64,000 bases of DNA, taken from the NCBI RefSeq assembly GCF_004336635.1, contig NZ_SJXH01000006.1, positions 56,842 through 120,841 of the forward strand. The letters run 5' to 3'. How positions within the stretch are numbered: the stretch's first letter is position 1; each line of letters starts with the position of its first letter. The position numbers and the translations under genes were made by a program. The stretch comes from Acinetobacter sp. ANC 4862 (GTDB lineage: Bacteria; Pseudomonadota; Gammaproteobacteria; Pseudomonadales; Moraxellaceae). Below the pieces are notes generated by a model. The model did no database searches. It saw only the letters and a program-made list of their open reading frames with translations, and was not told the origin of the DNA. This document shows positions 42,478-51,580 of this stretch, piece by piece.

Positions 42478-42711
42478 ATGAAACTCAATATTCCAGATCA
42501 ACAGATTACTTTAGTTTGTCCAAATTGTGATAGTACCTTTTTTTCTATTGATGAAAATGAAATAGTTACGTGTGGTACTTGTGATTTAAAGCTTCATAAA
42601 GATGAACTAATTGAACAAAATAATATTGCAGACAAGATAGATACTAATCAGATAGCAAAAGATTTAGCTAAAAAAATGAAAAATATATTCAAAGGTAAAG
42701 GATGGAAATAA
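42478..42711 (+). CDS. small zinc-ribbon protein
   Basis: This 77-residue protein has two zinc-knuckle pairs, CPNC (residues 14-17) and CGTC (32-35), followed by a lysine-rich, helical tail (KDLAKKMKNIFKGKGWK). It resembles small E. coli zinc-binding proteins of the ECs_2282 type; function is unknown. The base composition is more AT-rich than the flanking genes. The next gene starts seven bases after its stop, so both are probably co-transcribed. Confidence 0.6.
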   Translation: MKLNIPDQQITLVCPNCDSTFFSIDENEIVTCGTCDLKLHKDELIEQNNIADKIDTNQIAKDLAKKMKNIFKGKGWK

Positions 42712-42718
42712 GTAATTA

Positions 42719-43195
42719 ATGAATATTAATTGGGAAATTACAATAGCTGGAATTTCGGCAATTTTTGCAGGTATATCAATAATATTTTCGATTTATAGCT
42801 TTTTCTCTTTTAAAAAGCTTAACAAGAAAATTTTAGAACAGCAGGTAGAGATTAATAGTCTTTTGATTACTAAAGAAAAAGAGCACTCTAATGAACAAAA
42901 CAAGGCTGAGATTAGAGCATACAAAATAGGAGCAAAAGGCAATTATCAGTTGATAATAACTAATACTGGCAAGGCTACTGCTGAAAATGTCTATTTAGAA
43001 ATTTTAATTGGTAGTGCTTATCGTGGATGTTTTTGGGATATCGATGAAATTTTCCCTATGAATATTGTCTCAGGACATTCAGGAAAACTTTCATATTCAA
43101 GAGGTATGGATTTTCCAAGTAAGTTTACTGTTAGGATTACTTGGGATGATCAATTTGCAAAACGAAACTCAAAAGATATCGAAATAGTTAGTTAA
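42719..43195 (+). CDS. membrane-anchored hypothetical protein with a beta-sandwich-like domain
   Basis: The 158-residue protein has one N-terminal membrane helix (ITIAGISAIFAGISIIFSIYSFF, about residues 7-29) and a basic then coiled-coil segment (KKLNKKILEQQVEIN, to ~62). A C-terminal ~90-residue beta-rich domain follows, with YQLIITNTGKATAENVYLEI and FTVRITWDD, resembling an Ig-like or CARDB-type fold. Topology suggests the domain faces the cytoplasm or periplasm next to the membrane; the sequence does not settle which. It is AT-rich like the zinc-ribbon gene before it. Family not recognised. Confidence 0.55.
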   Translation: MNINWEITIAGISAIFAGISIIFSIYSFFSFKKLNKKILEQQVEINSLLITKEKEHSNEQNKAEIRAYKIGAKGNYQLIITNTGKATAENVYLEILIGSAYRGCFWDIDEIFPMNIVSGHSGKLSYSRGMDFPSKFTVRITWDDQFAKRNSKDIEIVS

Positions 43196-43292
43196 TACTG
43201 TTATTTGTTTAATTGTTCTAAAATTAACATAATGGTCATTACACGAATTATTCATACAACTTATTTTTATTTATCAACTTAACCCTACAACT

Positions 43293-43320
43293 AAAACCCA
43301 ATCATACCCAATTGGGTTTC
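43293..43320 (+). terminator. probable terminator after the two-gene islet
   Basis: AAACCCAA and TTGGGTTT form an 8-bp stem with a 10-base loop, 100 bases after the stop. The T-run is weak. Confidence 0.5.
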
Positions 43321-43418
43321 TCTTGTGAATTATCACATTCCATGAGTAGTTTTCATATAACTTTCCGGGATTTTATTAAATTAAACTTGGAAAACCATAC
43401 AAAATCAAATCATAAATA

Positions 43419-43835
43419 TTAGCCAAGTTGTGCCAAAAACTTCTCAATCGCCTGCTGTGCAATCTCCGCATCCTGAAACGATTTTACGCCCGATACACCC
43501 ATCGCACCCACCAACTGCCCTTCATACATAATCGGCTCACCACCTTCAAGCATGCCTGAAAAGCTATCCATCGTTAGAAAGCCCATTTGACCGCCCTTAA
43601 TAATATCTTCAAACAACTTAGATGGACGGCGACTCATGGCTGAACATTTGGCTTTTTCTAAACATAAATTTGCAGTCATCGGTGAAGCCCCATCCAGACG
43701 CTTCATCGCAAGTAAAGTACCTGTTTCATCAACCACGGCAATACTGACATTAAACTGATTTTCGATCGCATATTGATGTGCGTGATTTAATAAAAACTCT
43801 GCATCAGTCAAAGTTAAATAATGTTTAGTTTGCAT
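43419..43835 (-). CDS. GlcG/HbpS family heme-binding-like protein (DUF336)
   Basis: The 138-residue protein has the DUF336 layout: FNVSIAVVDETGTLLAMKRLDGA, split as SIAVVDETGTLLA and RLDGASPMTANL, then EKAKCSAMSRRPS, GGEPIMYEGQLVGAMGVSG and a C-terminal DAEIAQQAIEKF. Relatives include GlcG of the glycolate locus and the heme sensor HbpS; many have no known role. It is a single-gene unit. The palindromic repeat at 43.9 kb lies just upstream. Confidence 0.78.
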   Translation of the reverse strand: MQTKHYLTLTDAEFLLNHAHQYAIENQFNVSIAVVDETGTLLAMKRLDGASPMTANLCLEKAKCSAMSRRPSKLFEDIIKGGQMGFLTMDSFSGMLEGGEPIMYEGQLVGAMGVSGVKSFQDAEIAQQAIEKFLAQLG

Positions 43836-43893
43836 AAGTAAATATCCCTAATTTATACAAAGTATTATAAGTAAATTATAAATTTTGAATTAC

Positions 43894-43988
43894 AAATCTC
43901 CCCTAACCCCTCTTTAATAAAGAGGGGAAATTTCAAAATTAAGAAACTTAAAATTCCCTCCTTTGAAAAGGAGGGTTAGGGAGGATTT
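43894..43988. repeat. ~95-bp palindromic repeat (MITE/REP-like)
   Basis: The ends are inverted repeats: AAATCTCCCCTAACCCCTC on the left, and the complement of GAGGGTTAGGGAGGATTT on the right. Each half also forms its own hairpin (CCCCTCTTTAATAAAGAGGGG and CCCTCCTTTGAAAAGGAGGG). Elements of this kind recur in Acinetobacter spacers. It sits between the GlcG-like gene and the hemL stop. It has no coding capacity. Confidence 0.8.
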
Positions 43989-43993
43989 AAAAC

Positions 43994-45295
43994 TTAAGCT
44001 TTCATTTCTGCAAAGGTTTCTTTAGCAGCTTGAATCGTATAGGCAATATCTTCATCCGAATGTGCACTTGAGATAAAGCCTGCTTCAAATGCAGATGGTG
44101 CAAGGTTCACACCACGGTCTAACATGCCATGGAAAAACTTACGGAAAGCAGCAACATCACATTTCAACATTGAATCAAAACTGGTTATGTCTTCTTGATC
44201 TGTAAAGTACAAACCAAACATACCGCCCACTTGTTGAGTCTTGAATGGAATGCCTGCTTCATCCGCAGCCGCTTGCAAACCGGCAAGCAATTTTTCTAAT
44301 TGTGCGGTTAAATTTTCATAAAAACCTTCGGCACGTAAATGTTTGAACATTTCAATACCGGCACGCATCGCCAACGGATTACCTGATAATGTCCCTGCCT
44401 GATAAACTTTACCCAATGGCGCGATGCATTCCATCACTTCACGTTTACCACCAAAGGCACCCACCGGCAGACCTGCACCGATGATTTTACCCAATGTGGT
44501 TAAATCAGGTGTTACGCCATAATGTGCTTGCGCACCGCCAAGACCGACACGAAAACCTGTCATGACTTCATCAATAATAAACACTGAACCATGTTCATCA
44601 CATACATCACGAATCGCTTGCAGGAAACCATCAATCGGTTTCACCAAATTCATGTTGCCTGCAACCGGTTCAACAATCACCCCGGCAATTTCATGACCAA
44701 ATTTGGCAAAGCATTCTTTTAAAGTCGCAATGTCATTGTATGGAAGCGTAAGCGTATGCTTGGCAAAATCTGCAGGCACACCCGCAGAAGTCGCTTCACC
44801 TTCACCACTGGTCAACATACCTGAACCTGCCTTAACTAAAAGCGAGTCTGAGTGACCGTGGTAACAGCCTTCAAATTTTACAATCTTGTCACGACCGGTA
44901 TAACCACGTGCCAGACGAATCGCGGTCATGGTCGCTTCCGTACCTGAGTTGGTCATACGAACCAACTCAATTGATGGCATAATTTCACAGATAATATCAG
45001 CCAGTGTGGTTTCATGAACTGTTGGCGCACCAAAGCTTAAACCATCTACAGCAGCATCTTGAACGGCTTTAATAATTGCTGGATGTGCATGTCCTAAAAT
45101 CATCGGCCCCCATGAACCCACGTAATCGACATAGCGTTTACCATCGACATCGAACAAATACGCACCTTTGGCTTTTTCAATAAATACAGGCGTACCACCC
45201 ACCCCATTAAAAGCACGTACAGGTGAATTCACACCACCTGGAATATGTTTGCTGGCTTGTTTGAACAATTGTTCTTGCTTTGGAGATAAGCTCAT
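43994..45295 (-). CDS. hemL: glutamate-1-semialdehyde 2,1-aminomutase
   Basis: The 433-residue PLP enzyme has [19 protein letters not shown], the acidic PLP-contact segment [14 protein letters not shown], and [19 protein letters not shown] with the PLP lysine at about residue 270. It matches HemL in length. It converts glutamate-1-semialdehyde to 5-aminolevulinate in the C5 heme pathway. It lies downstream of thiE on the same strand with a 39-base gap, so they may be co-transcribed. Confidence 0.96.
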   Translation of the reverse strand: MSLSPKQEQLFKQASKHIPGGVNSPVRAFNGVGGTPVFIEKAKGAYLFDVDGKRYVDYVGSWGPMILGHAHPAIIKAVQDAAVDGLSFGAPTVHETTLADIICEIMPSIELVRMTNSGTEATMTAIRLARGYTGRDKIVKFEGCYHGHSDSLLVKAGSGMLTSGEGEATSAGVPADFAKHTLTLPYNDIATLKECFAKFGHEIAGVIVEPVAGNMNLVKPIDGFLQAIRDVCDEHGSVFIIDEVMTGFRVGLGGAQAHYGVTPDLTTLGKIIGAGLPVGAFGGKREVMECIAPLGKVYQAGTLSGNPLAMRAGIEMFKHLRAEGFYENLTAQLEKLLAGLQAAADEAGIPFKTQQVGGMFGLYFTDQEDITSFDSMLKCDVAAFRKFFHGMLDRGVNLAPSAFEAGFISSAHSDEDIAYTIQAAKETFAEMKA

Positions 45296-45334
45296 GAAGG
45301 CACTCGACTAAAAATTAAATCTATCAAAAATATT

Positions 45335-45955
45335 TTATGCTGTAGCTTGAAAAAGCGCAGACCATTCATCTAAACGTTCAGGAATGGCATGCATAGGAAG
45401 TCCCAATATATCACTAATCACTGCGCAATAATCTGCACCTGATTCAATGACTTCGTTGGAATTTTCAACGGTTAAACCGCCAATCGCACAGAGGGGTACA
45501 TTGAGTTTTTCTTTGGCAATTCTTAAGGTTTCCAAGCCAATGTTACCTGCTTCAGGTTTGCTGTCGGTGGCATAGATCGCACCAAATGCCACATAATTTG
45601 CGCCATCTGCAATCGCCTGTTCAGCCAGCTCAAGTGAGTTATTACAGCTGCGGCCAATCAACACACCTTGAGGCAAACGCGCAACAGCATCGACAATAGA
45701 GCCATCATCCTGGCCCAAATGCACACCTACCCCGTATTTGACCGCCATTTCAAGATCATCGTTAATGACAAAAGGCACACGGTATTCAGCACACATGGCT
45801 TTCATATACTCGATTTCGTAAATTTGATCCTCTTTGGCGATTTTTTTACGACGATATTGCAAGACCGCAATGCCGCCATTGGCCATTGCACCTTCCAACT
45901 TCGCCAATAAAAGCTCTAAAGGATCATCATTGGTAATTAAATATAAACCGCGCAT
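45335..45955 (-). CDS. thiE: thiamine phosphate synthase
   Basis: This 206-residue TIM-barrel enzyme has LQYRRKK near residue 33 (substrate Q/R residues), INDDLEMAVKYGVGVHLGQDD (in part: VHLGQDDGSI), IGRSCNN, YVAFGAIYAT, and CAIGGLT for phosphate binding, as in ThiE. It joins HMP-PP and thiazole phosphate to form thiamine phosphate. The length is usual. It is immediately upstream of hemL. Confidence 0.92.
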   Translation of the reverse strand: MRGLYLITNDDPLELLLAKLEGAMANGGIAVLQYRRKKIAKEDQIYEIEYMKAMCAEYRVPFVINDDLEMAVKYGVGVHLGQDDGSIVDAVARLPQGVLIGRSCNNSLELAEQAIADGANYVAFGAIYATDSKPEAGNIGLETLRIAKEKLNVPLCAIGGLTVENSNEVIESGADYCAVISDILGLPMHAIPERLDEWSALFQATA

Positions 45956-46542
45956 AAAAAAGCTGCCAAAACTAGAACTGTCTTATTATATGCATATCAA
46001 GAGCAAGATTCAGCTCATCTCAAGCAAATACAAATGGATTGTTACTGATAAATTTTAAAAAAATTAGAAAATAGTCACAGTTCTCATATTTTTTACCATT
46101 AAGTGAAAAAATACCTATTTTCAGTGATAGATCATGTGTGAATTAAACGATTTAATTAGTCTACAGAATAACAATAAACAACAACTACAATATAAGAATA
46201 AAACTTGGAGCTACGATCTGACTTTCTAATTCTTTGTTATAAAACGCGCTTGGGGAAGCGAACGAAGGATTAGAGAGTCACTCTCTTTTTCAATTCACGA
46301 TCAAATTCAACTTAAATAAATCAATAAAAAAAGCCCAGAGAAAGGTCGCTCTAGGCTTGGAAAACTTTAAGATTACTTTGTTTATTCAATCTGAGAAATG
46401 AATTAAATAAGCACAAAATCATTAATAGAATATACACTCTATTTTTGCAAGCCTTAGTTATTAAAAATTCTGTATTATTTTATCTGAAAGTAAAACTTGG
46501 TTTTTGATACAGCAACTGTTATCCACAAAAATACCTAATTCA
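45956..46542. other. long spacer with hairpins, possible small RNA
   Basis: About 590 bases with no ORF. A GC-richer patch at ~46237-46265 (CGCGCTTGGGGAAGCGAACG) is followed by AGAGA-GTCAC-TCTCT-TTTT near 46274-46292, a terminator-like hairpin on the plus strand. A second hairpin at 46331 points to the minus strand. The patch plus terminator could be a small RNA, without further support. Confidence 0.35.
46325..46358 (-). terminator. terminator downstream of the DUF962 gene
   Basis: AAGCC-C-AGAG and CTCT-A-GGCTT pair around an 8-base loop with a T-run on the minus strand. It is ~185 bases past the DUF962 stop. Confidence 0.65.
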
Positions 46543-46926
46543 TTAACTTGGAATTTTATCCAGTGAACGATCATTTAAACTCAGATTTCCACGTAATACG
46601 TCAGATAACATACGCCAGTCCGAAATAAAGCTATACAGGGGTTGTTTAAAACTGGCTGGTTTATTTTTCTCAAACATAAAATGTCCTACCCATGCACAGG
46701 CATAGCCAGACAATAAACCATAAGCCAAATATTTGGGTTTTCTTTGGCGAATGGCCTGAGTAAAGAAATACACACCGACGCTACTTCCAAACACATGCAA
46801 ACGGCGACTGGTGATATTGCGGTGCTCGGTCAAATAAAACCGATAAAATTCATGATAGTTTTGAATCGGAAGCTGAAATTCTGGTTCTGGGTTGTGTTCA
46901 AATTTTAGCTTGATAAGTCCATTCAT
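46543..46926 (-). CDS. DUF962 (Mpo1-like) membrane protein
   Basis: This ~127-residue protein has the DUF962 signature: a basic/polar start, EFYRFYLTEHRNITSRRLHVFGSSVG (in part: EHRNITSRRLHVFGSS), two hydrophobic stretches, and YACAWVGHFMFEKNKPASF. The conserved H...H pairs (HRNxxxRxLH and GHxxFE-x-NKPA) match Mpo1, a yeast dioxygenase of phytosphingosine-type alpha-oxidation. The bacterial role is unknown. Of three ATGs the one at 46926 has GGGA at suitable spacing. Confidence 0.78.
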   Translation of the reverse strand: MNGLIKLKFEHNPEPEFQLPIQNYHEFYRFYLTEHRNITSRRLHVFGSSVGVYFFTQAIRQRKPKYLAYGLLSGYACAWVGHFMFEKNKPASFKQPLYSFISDWRMLSDVLRGNLSLNDRSLDKIPS

Positions 46927-47197
46927 TGTCATCATCCCGATTATTTTTATTTACGTTAGCGTATATTTTGCACAAATAAAAGCTTAGTTTACTCTTACTT
47001 TTTGTTCATTTCAAAAGCAATTACTTAAGAATTGCTTCGTCAAGTCTTACATGAAAAATCATTTTCGTTACAATCGGGGACTTAAAATCAAGAATACAAT
47101 TCCAGCGCTATAAAAGAATAGATTTCATAACGCATTTGTACCGTAAAGATGACGCGTTTCATTGCTGAAATAGCATCAAAAATTAGGATGAAAGATC

Positions 47198-48658
47198 ATG
47201 GTCGAAGTTGAATTAAAATTTCAAATTCCTGAAGCAAGACGTAATGCTTTACTGAAAGCGTTAGATCCTAAAAAATCGGAAATTATTCAACTTAAAGCAA
47301 AATATTATGACACTGAAGAGCGTCTGCTTTCCCAACATGGTGTTGCCCTACGCCAACGACTGGAAGGTACACGCTGGATTCAAACCTTAAAAGCTGCGGG
47401 AAAAAGCCATTTACACCGCTTTGAGCATAATTATGACCTGGGTGAACTTGAACAAGCCCCACAGCTTGATCTAAGTATTTATGAGCAAGATGCGGAAGCA
47501 CAGCAAATCTTAAAAGGTGCTTTGGGTGACTCACAAGAGCAACTTAAATTACAATTTGAGACGGATATGCAGCGCACCTTTCGCGTGATTCAGTTTGAAG
47601 AAACCGACATTGAAGTGAGTTTAGATGTCGGTGAAGTACGGACTGAAACTTCGCAGCGTGAAGTGCATGAAGTAGAATTTGAATTAAAGTCCGGTTCGGT
47701 ACAATCACTTTTGGCCTTTAGCTTTGAATGGGTTAAAAAATACCAACTTTGGCTCGATGTCCGCAGTAAAGCTGAAATCGGCAATCTTTTGGCGACGACT
47801 CAAAAAGTCAGTCCGGCAAAATCTGCCAACGAATTTATTTTAAGCAAAAAAGATCCAGCCAATAAAAATTTACGCTTGCTGATTGCCCAACAGTTACAGC
47901 ATTTGTTGCCTAATATTGCCGCTATTTCAGCTGGGGTTTCTGAAAAGGAACATATTCAACAAGCGCAAATTGCCCTAGATCATTTGAATTTAACGCTATC
48001 GTTATTTAAAGATTGGAATGAGGCTGTTTCAGACAAATGGGCCATGCAACTGGGGGCATTTAAACAGCAGTTTGATCATTTACAGCATTTGGAACATATG
48101 CAGACGACTTTGGGTGTATTTTTACAAAACCCCAATACCGCATCAAACTTAACCAAAGATATTTTATATGCCAAAGAAAAATTGTCTAACCTGGTTCGCT
48201 CAACTCAAAATGTACATCACTATTTAGAATTGTTGATGTTTAGTTTAGACACCGAAGAAAAAACTCAATCTCACGACTTAAGATGGTTTGCGCAAAATAC
48301 CTTGCAGAATCAATACAAAAAATTGCAGGACAGTTTAAATAGTGCCGACATTGCTGACTTTGAGAGCCTGGATAAATTAGCCACCAAGATTCATGAATTA
48401 AAGTTTAGCTTCCCTATTCTAACCTCTATTTATGATGTCAAAAATTTGCAGAAATACAGCAAAGCTTTGAATGATGCACAACTCGCTGCAAGTGAATATC
48501 AAATTTTGGCATCTTCTGCGGATTATATTCAGCAAACTGAACTTGAAGCCAGTGACTGGTTCGTTTTGGGCTGGCTGACGGCGAAACAGGAAGTTTATGC
48601 ACAAAATTTACTTGAAGCGACAGAACAATTTTTAGTGAGTCGTAAATTTATTAAGTAA
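47198..48658 (+). CDS. CYTH-CHAD protein, copy 1 (degenerate CHAD)
   Basis: The 486-residue protein has an N-terminal CYTH (triphosphate tunnel metalloenzyme) domain with VEVELKF (ExExK), YYDTEERLL, LRQRLEG, WIQTLKA and a distal EVEFELKSG and WLDVRSKAE. It is expected to hydrolyse inorganic triphosphate as E. coli YgiF does. The C-terminal ~250 residues align with a CHAD domain, but the hallmark histidine/arginine residues are lost: EHIQQAQIALDHL here against EHVHQTRVAIRRL in copy 2. The domain probably no longer binds polyphosphate. AGGA precedes the ATG. Copy 2 follows after 166 bases. Confidence 0.82.
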   Translation: MVEVELKFQIPEARRNALLKALDPKKSEIIQLKAKYYDTEERLLSQHGVALRQRLEGTRWIQTLKAAGKSHLHRFEHNYDLGELEQAPQLDLSIYEQDAEAQQILKGALGDSQEQLKLQFETDMQRTFRVIQFEETDIEVSLDVGEVRTETSQREVHEVEFELKSGSVQSLLAFSFEWVKKYQLWLDVRSKAEIGNLLATTQKVSPAKSANEFILSKKDPANKNLRLLIAQQLQHLLPNIAAISAGVSEKEHIQQAQIALDHLNLTLSLFKDWNEAVSDKWAMQLGAFKQQFDHLQHLEHMQTTLGVFLQNPNTASNLTKDILYAKEKLSNLVRSTQNVHHYLELLMFSLDTEEKTQSHDLRWFAQNTLQNQYKKLQDSLNSADIADFESLDKLATKIHELKFSFPILTSIYDVKNLQKYSKALNDAQLAASEYQILASSADYIQQTELEASDWFVLGWLTAKQEVYAQNLLEATEQFLVSRKFIK

Positions 48659-48824
48659 TAAATAAAAGAGTTAAATCAAAGCGTATTGCACGATATTTTA
48701 ATGATCTCCATTATATCTCAGGCATACGCTTTATCTCTTTACAAGCGCACACTGCTCTTTTTATACAACTGGCTTACAATTAGTGTCATAACAACAGAAA
48801 TGATAAAGCGCCAGGAGTTTTGAC

Positions 48825-50285
48825 ATGCTCGAAGTAGAATTAAAATTTCAGATCCCGCTGTCTCAACAAAAACAAATCTATCAATTATTTTTGTCCAAGA
48901 ACGCTCGCCCGATTTCTTTATATGCAAAATACTACGATACGCCAGAACGGCACCTAGCCGAGCAAAAAATCTCATTGCGTCAACGCCTTGAAGACACGCA
49001 CTGGATACAAACTTTAAAAGCTCCGAGCGGTCATCATTTAGAACGTTTTGAATTAGAAAATGATTTAGGTGAATTAGATCATCCTGCTTTAGATCTTGAG
49101 GTTTATCAATCCAATTCTCAGGCAAAAAAATTGCTGCAACAGGTATTAGGCAAACAGGCCAAAAATTTAATCAAGCAATTTGAAACAGAAGTAGAACGTC
49201 TGGTGTATGTGGTTCATTATAATCGTGCCGAAATTGAAGTCAGTCTAGATCGCGGTGAAATCCGTCATGACAATCAAACACAAGCAATTTATGAGATTGA
49301 ATTTGAGCTAAAACAAGGATCTATCAAAGACCTAATCAAATTTATTCAGCCCTGGGTTAAACAATATCATTTATGGCTAGATGTTAGAAGCAAAGCTCAA
49401 CGCGGAGATTTACTGGCACAAAATTTAGAGATTTTTCCCACTCAATTTGCAATGCCATTACAACTAAATCAAAAAGATTCAACAGATAGTGCATTAAAAC
49501 AGATCGTCAATAATGCCTTGCAACACCTTTTGCCGAATGCGACAGCTATTGCAGCTGAACAGTATAATAGCGAGCATGTTCACCAAACTCGCGTCGCAAT
49601 TCGTCGTTTAAGAAGTGCCTTACGTATTTTCGGCGATTGGTCAACAGATGTCGATCCTGATTGGCAAGAACAACTCACCACCCTGTTTCGTCAACTCGGT
49701 TCAACCCGAGACCGCGATGCTTTAAGTGAAGGACTTTTACCTCAGCTGCAACAAGCAGGTGCGCCTTTTTTACAACTTCCGGATGCCCCTGAAGAAAACA
49801 GCATTCCTATTGAGGAGTCTTTGCGTTCTTTAGACTCGATCAACTTAATCTTGGTTTTACTGCAATTTGTACACCAGCCCAGTAAAGACCAGAAAAAATC
49901 TGGATTAAAAAAAGATATCGCAAAAAAACTTCAGAAATTGCATCAACAAATTTGCAAAGATGCCGATCAATTTCTGGATCTGGATATTCCCTCCCAGCAT
50001 CGCACTCGTAAACGGGTCAAACGCTTACGTTATTGCATCGAATTTATTGCTTCGCTCTATCCGGGCAAAGAGGTAAAGAATTACTTGAAAGATTTAAAAC
50101 CTGCTCAAGAAAGCTTGGGGCAATTTAATGATTTAAATGTGGCTGAAGTCATGTTTCAAGACTTGGTTAAACGCAAACAAAAAGTGTGGTTTATATTGGG
50201 CTGGATTGCGAATGAGAAGAAATACATTCTGCAACAAGCTCAAGAACATTTAGAGACTTATTCTAAAACCGATACTTTCTGGTAA
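48825..50285 (+). CDS. CYTH-CHAD protein, copy 2 (inorganic triphosphatase family)
   Basis: The 486-residue protein is a tandem paralogue of the upstream gene with the same length. The CYTH domain has LEVELKF, YYDTPERHLAE, LRQRLED, WIQTLKA and WLDVRSKAQ. The CHAD domain is intact, with EHVHQTRVAIRRLRSALRIF, LGSTRDRDAL, and HRTRKRVKRLRYCIEF carrying the conserved His/Arg/Lys that bind polyphosphate. Expected role: tripolyphosphate hydrolysis with a polyphosphate-binding module. AGGAG sits eight bases before the ATG. Its own promoter could lie in the 166-base gap. Confidence 0.88.
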   Translation: MLEVELKFQIPLSQQKQIYQLFLSKNARPISLYAKYYDTPERHLAEQKISLRQRLEDTHWIQTLKAPSGHHLERFELENDLGELDHPALDLEVYQSNSQAKKLLQQVLGKQAKNLIKQFETEVERLVYVVHYNRAEIEVSLDRGEIRHDNQTQAIYEIEFELKQGSIKDLIKFIQPWVKQYHLWLDVRSKAQRGDLLAQNLEIFPTQFAMPLQLNQKDSTDSALKQIVNNALQHLLPNATAIAAEQYNSEHVHQTRVAIRRLRSALRIFGDWSTDVDPDWQEQLTTLFRQLGSTRDRDALSEGLLPQLQQAGAPFLQLPDAPEENSIPIEESLRSLDSINLILVLLQFVHQPSKDQKKSGLKKDIAKKLQKLHQQICKDADQFLDLDIPSQHRTRKRVKRLRYCIEFIASLYPGKEVKNYLKDLKPAQESLGQFNDLNVAEVMFQDLVKRKQKVWFILGWIANEKKYILQQAQEHLETYSKTDTFW

Positions 50286-50319
50286 CACTGGAAATTTAAA
50301 TTTCCGATATCATATTTGC

Positions 50320-50964
50320 TTAGCGATATTTGCCAAAGATTTTCCAGGTATTGTTATCCGCCAGTGGATCGCTATAACTGTCATTACGCTGTTTGCGAGG
50401 CTTATCTCGGGCATCGACCAATTCAAAATGCGACTCGGTGCTTAACACAATGCCATTCACATAAAACCGTGTACGCGTATATTCACTTTGCCCATGCTGA
50501 AACACATAGGTACGCAAATCAACAAATTCACGGTGTGCAACCAAGGCAGCGGTATCATCACTGTCTAACCAGAGTCTCATGGCTTGAATTTGTTCAGGCT
50601 CAAATTGTCCGCACTTGTCGATCAGGTTAGCAATGCCGCGAAAGGTTTTCGACTCTTTGGCACGGGTTTTATTAATCCGGATTCGATCCACATGAAAATA
50701 AAACAACGGTAAATTTAAATGACTGGGTAAATGAACTGCATCGAGTGTTTCATCTTCCATAAAGGGTTGAAACAAATCTTGCGCCCTTTCAATCAAGCCC
50801 GTCCATTGCCGGTAATATTCTTCGACTTCTGACTTCGAGCCATAATAAATCGGCAAGCCTTCCACATTGGCCAAATTTGCCGGTGGCCAAATGTTTTGAC
50901 GCAATAAGGCAATGTCACTTTTTAGACTTTGTACCGCAATGGCATCTTGCATTGAATTATCCAT
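50320..50964 (-). CDS. hypothetical protein
   Basis: This 214-residue soluble protein has no signal or membrane segment. Segments such as LRQNIWPPANLANVEG, LPLFYFHVDRIRIN and EYTRTRFYVNGIVLS look like a compact alpha/beta protein. I do not recognise the family. It is convergent with the second CYTH-CHAD gene and divergent from the DUF3144 gene. The codon use is like its neighbours, and a real gene is likely. Confidence 0.6.
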   Translation of the reverse strand: MDNSMQDAIAVQSLKSDIALLRQNIWPPANLANVEGLPIYYGSKSEVEEYYRQWTGLIERAQDLFQPFMEDETLDAVHLPSHLNLPLFYFHVDRIRINKTRAKESKTFRGIANLIDKCGQFEPEQIQAMRLWLDSDDTAALVAHREFVDLRTYVFQHGQSEYTRTRFYVNGIVLSTESHFELVDARDKPRKQRNDSYSDPLADNNTWKIFGKYR

Positions 50965-51061
50965 TTTTATGCTTAGGCTATTTTTAGATTAATCCAAAGG
51001 TTTAGTTTCTGCAAGGCTTTGCCTATAATATGCCATTAGATCGTTTTTGCAGGAAAAGTTC

Positions 51062-51457
51062 ATGGTTCAAAAGATTGAAGCAACAGATGTAACCGAAGAA
51101 GAAGCGTTAAATGCTGCTTTTTTTGAACGTGCTGATGAATTTATCAAACAAGCAAATGACTTTTGTCGTGTTGAAAAAGGTTCACAAGTCAAACCAGCTG
51201 AAATGCGCGGTCAAGTCAGTGCTGCAATGTTGTTTGGTACTGCCCGCTTTAATACCTGGGTGGCAGCCAACAACTTTAAAGATGGCAATGAAATGCGTGA
51301 TGCCAAAGACCAAGTCATGTCTTACATCATGCAACAGTTCCAGATGATGCTTGATGATAACTATGACGAATACTGCGAACAGTTTGAAAACTATCTTCGC
51401 TTCCGTCATAACGAAGAATTTCATGCCAACAAGCATGACGATGATCATAAACACTGA
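51062..51457 (+). CDS. DUF3144 family protein
   Basis: The 131-residue acidic protein has FFERADEFIKQANDFCR, the QVSAAMLFGTARFNTWVAA segment and a C-terminal EQFENYLRFR, the DUF3144 pattern. The C-terminus ends in a His/Asp-rich tail (HANKHDDDHKH) that could bind metal. Function is unknown. AGGA precedes the ATG; the upstream in-frame start at 51047 would have no ribosome site. A terminator follows directly. Confidence 0.75.
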   Translation: MVQKIEATDVTEEEALNAAFFERADEFIKQANDFCRVEKGSQVKPAEMRGQVSAAMLFGTARFNTWVAANNFKDGNEMRDAKDQVMSYIMQQFQMMLDDNYDEYCEQFENYLRFRHNEEFHANKHDDDHKH

Positions 51458-51467
51458 TCATGTAATG

Positions 51468-51490
51468 AAAAGCCCGTAAGGGCTTTTTTT
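51468..51490 (+). terminator. terminator after the DUF3144 gene
   Basis: AAAAGCCC-GTAA-GGGCTTTTTTT is a tight hairpin 10 bases after the stop. Confidence 0.9.
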
Positions 51491-51580
51491 ACGCCGCTAC
51501 TTTTGGATAAAAGGTCATTCAAAGCCATGCCACTTTGCAGTATGGTTATAACAGAGAGCTGCCGAATTAAGGATAACCCC

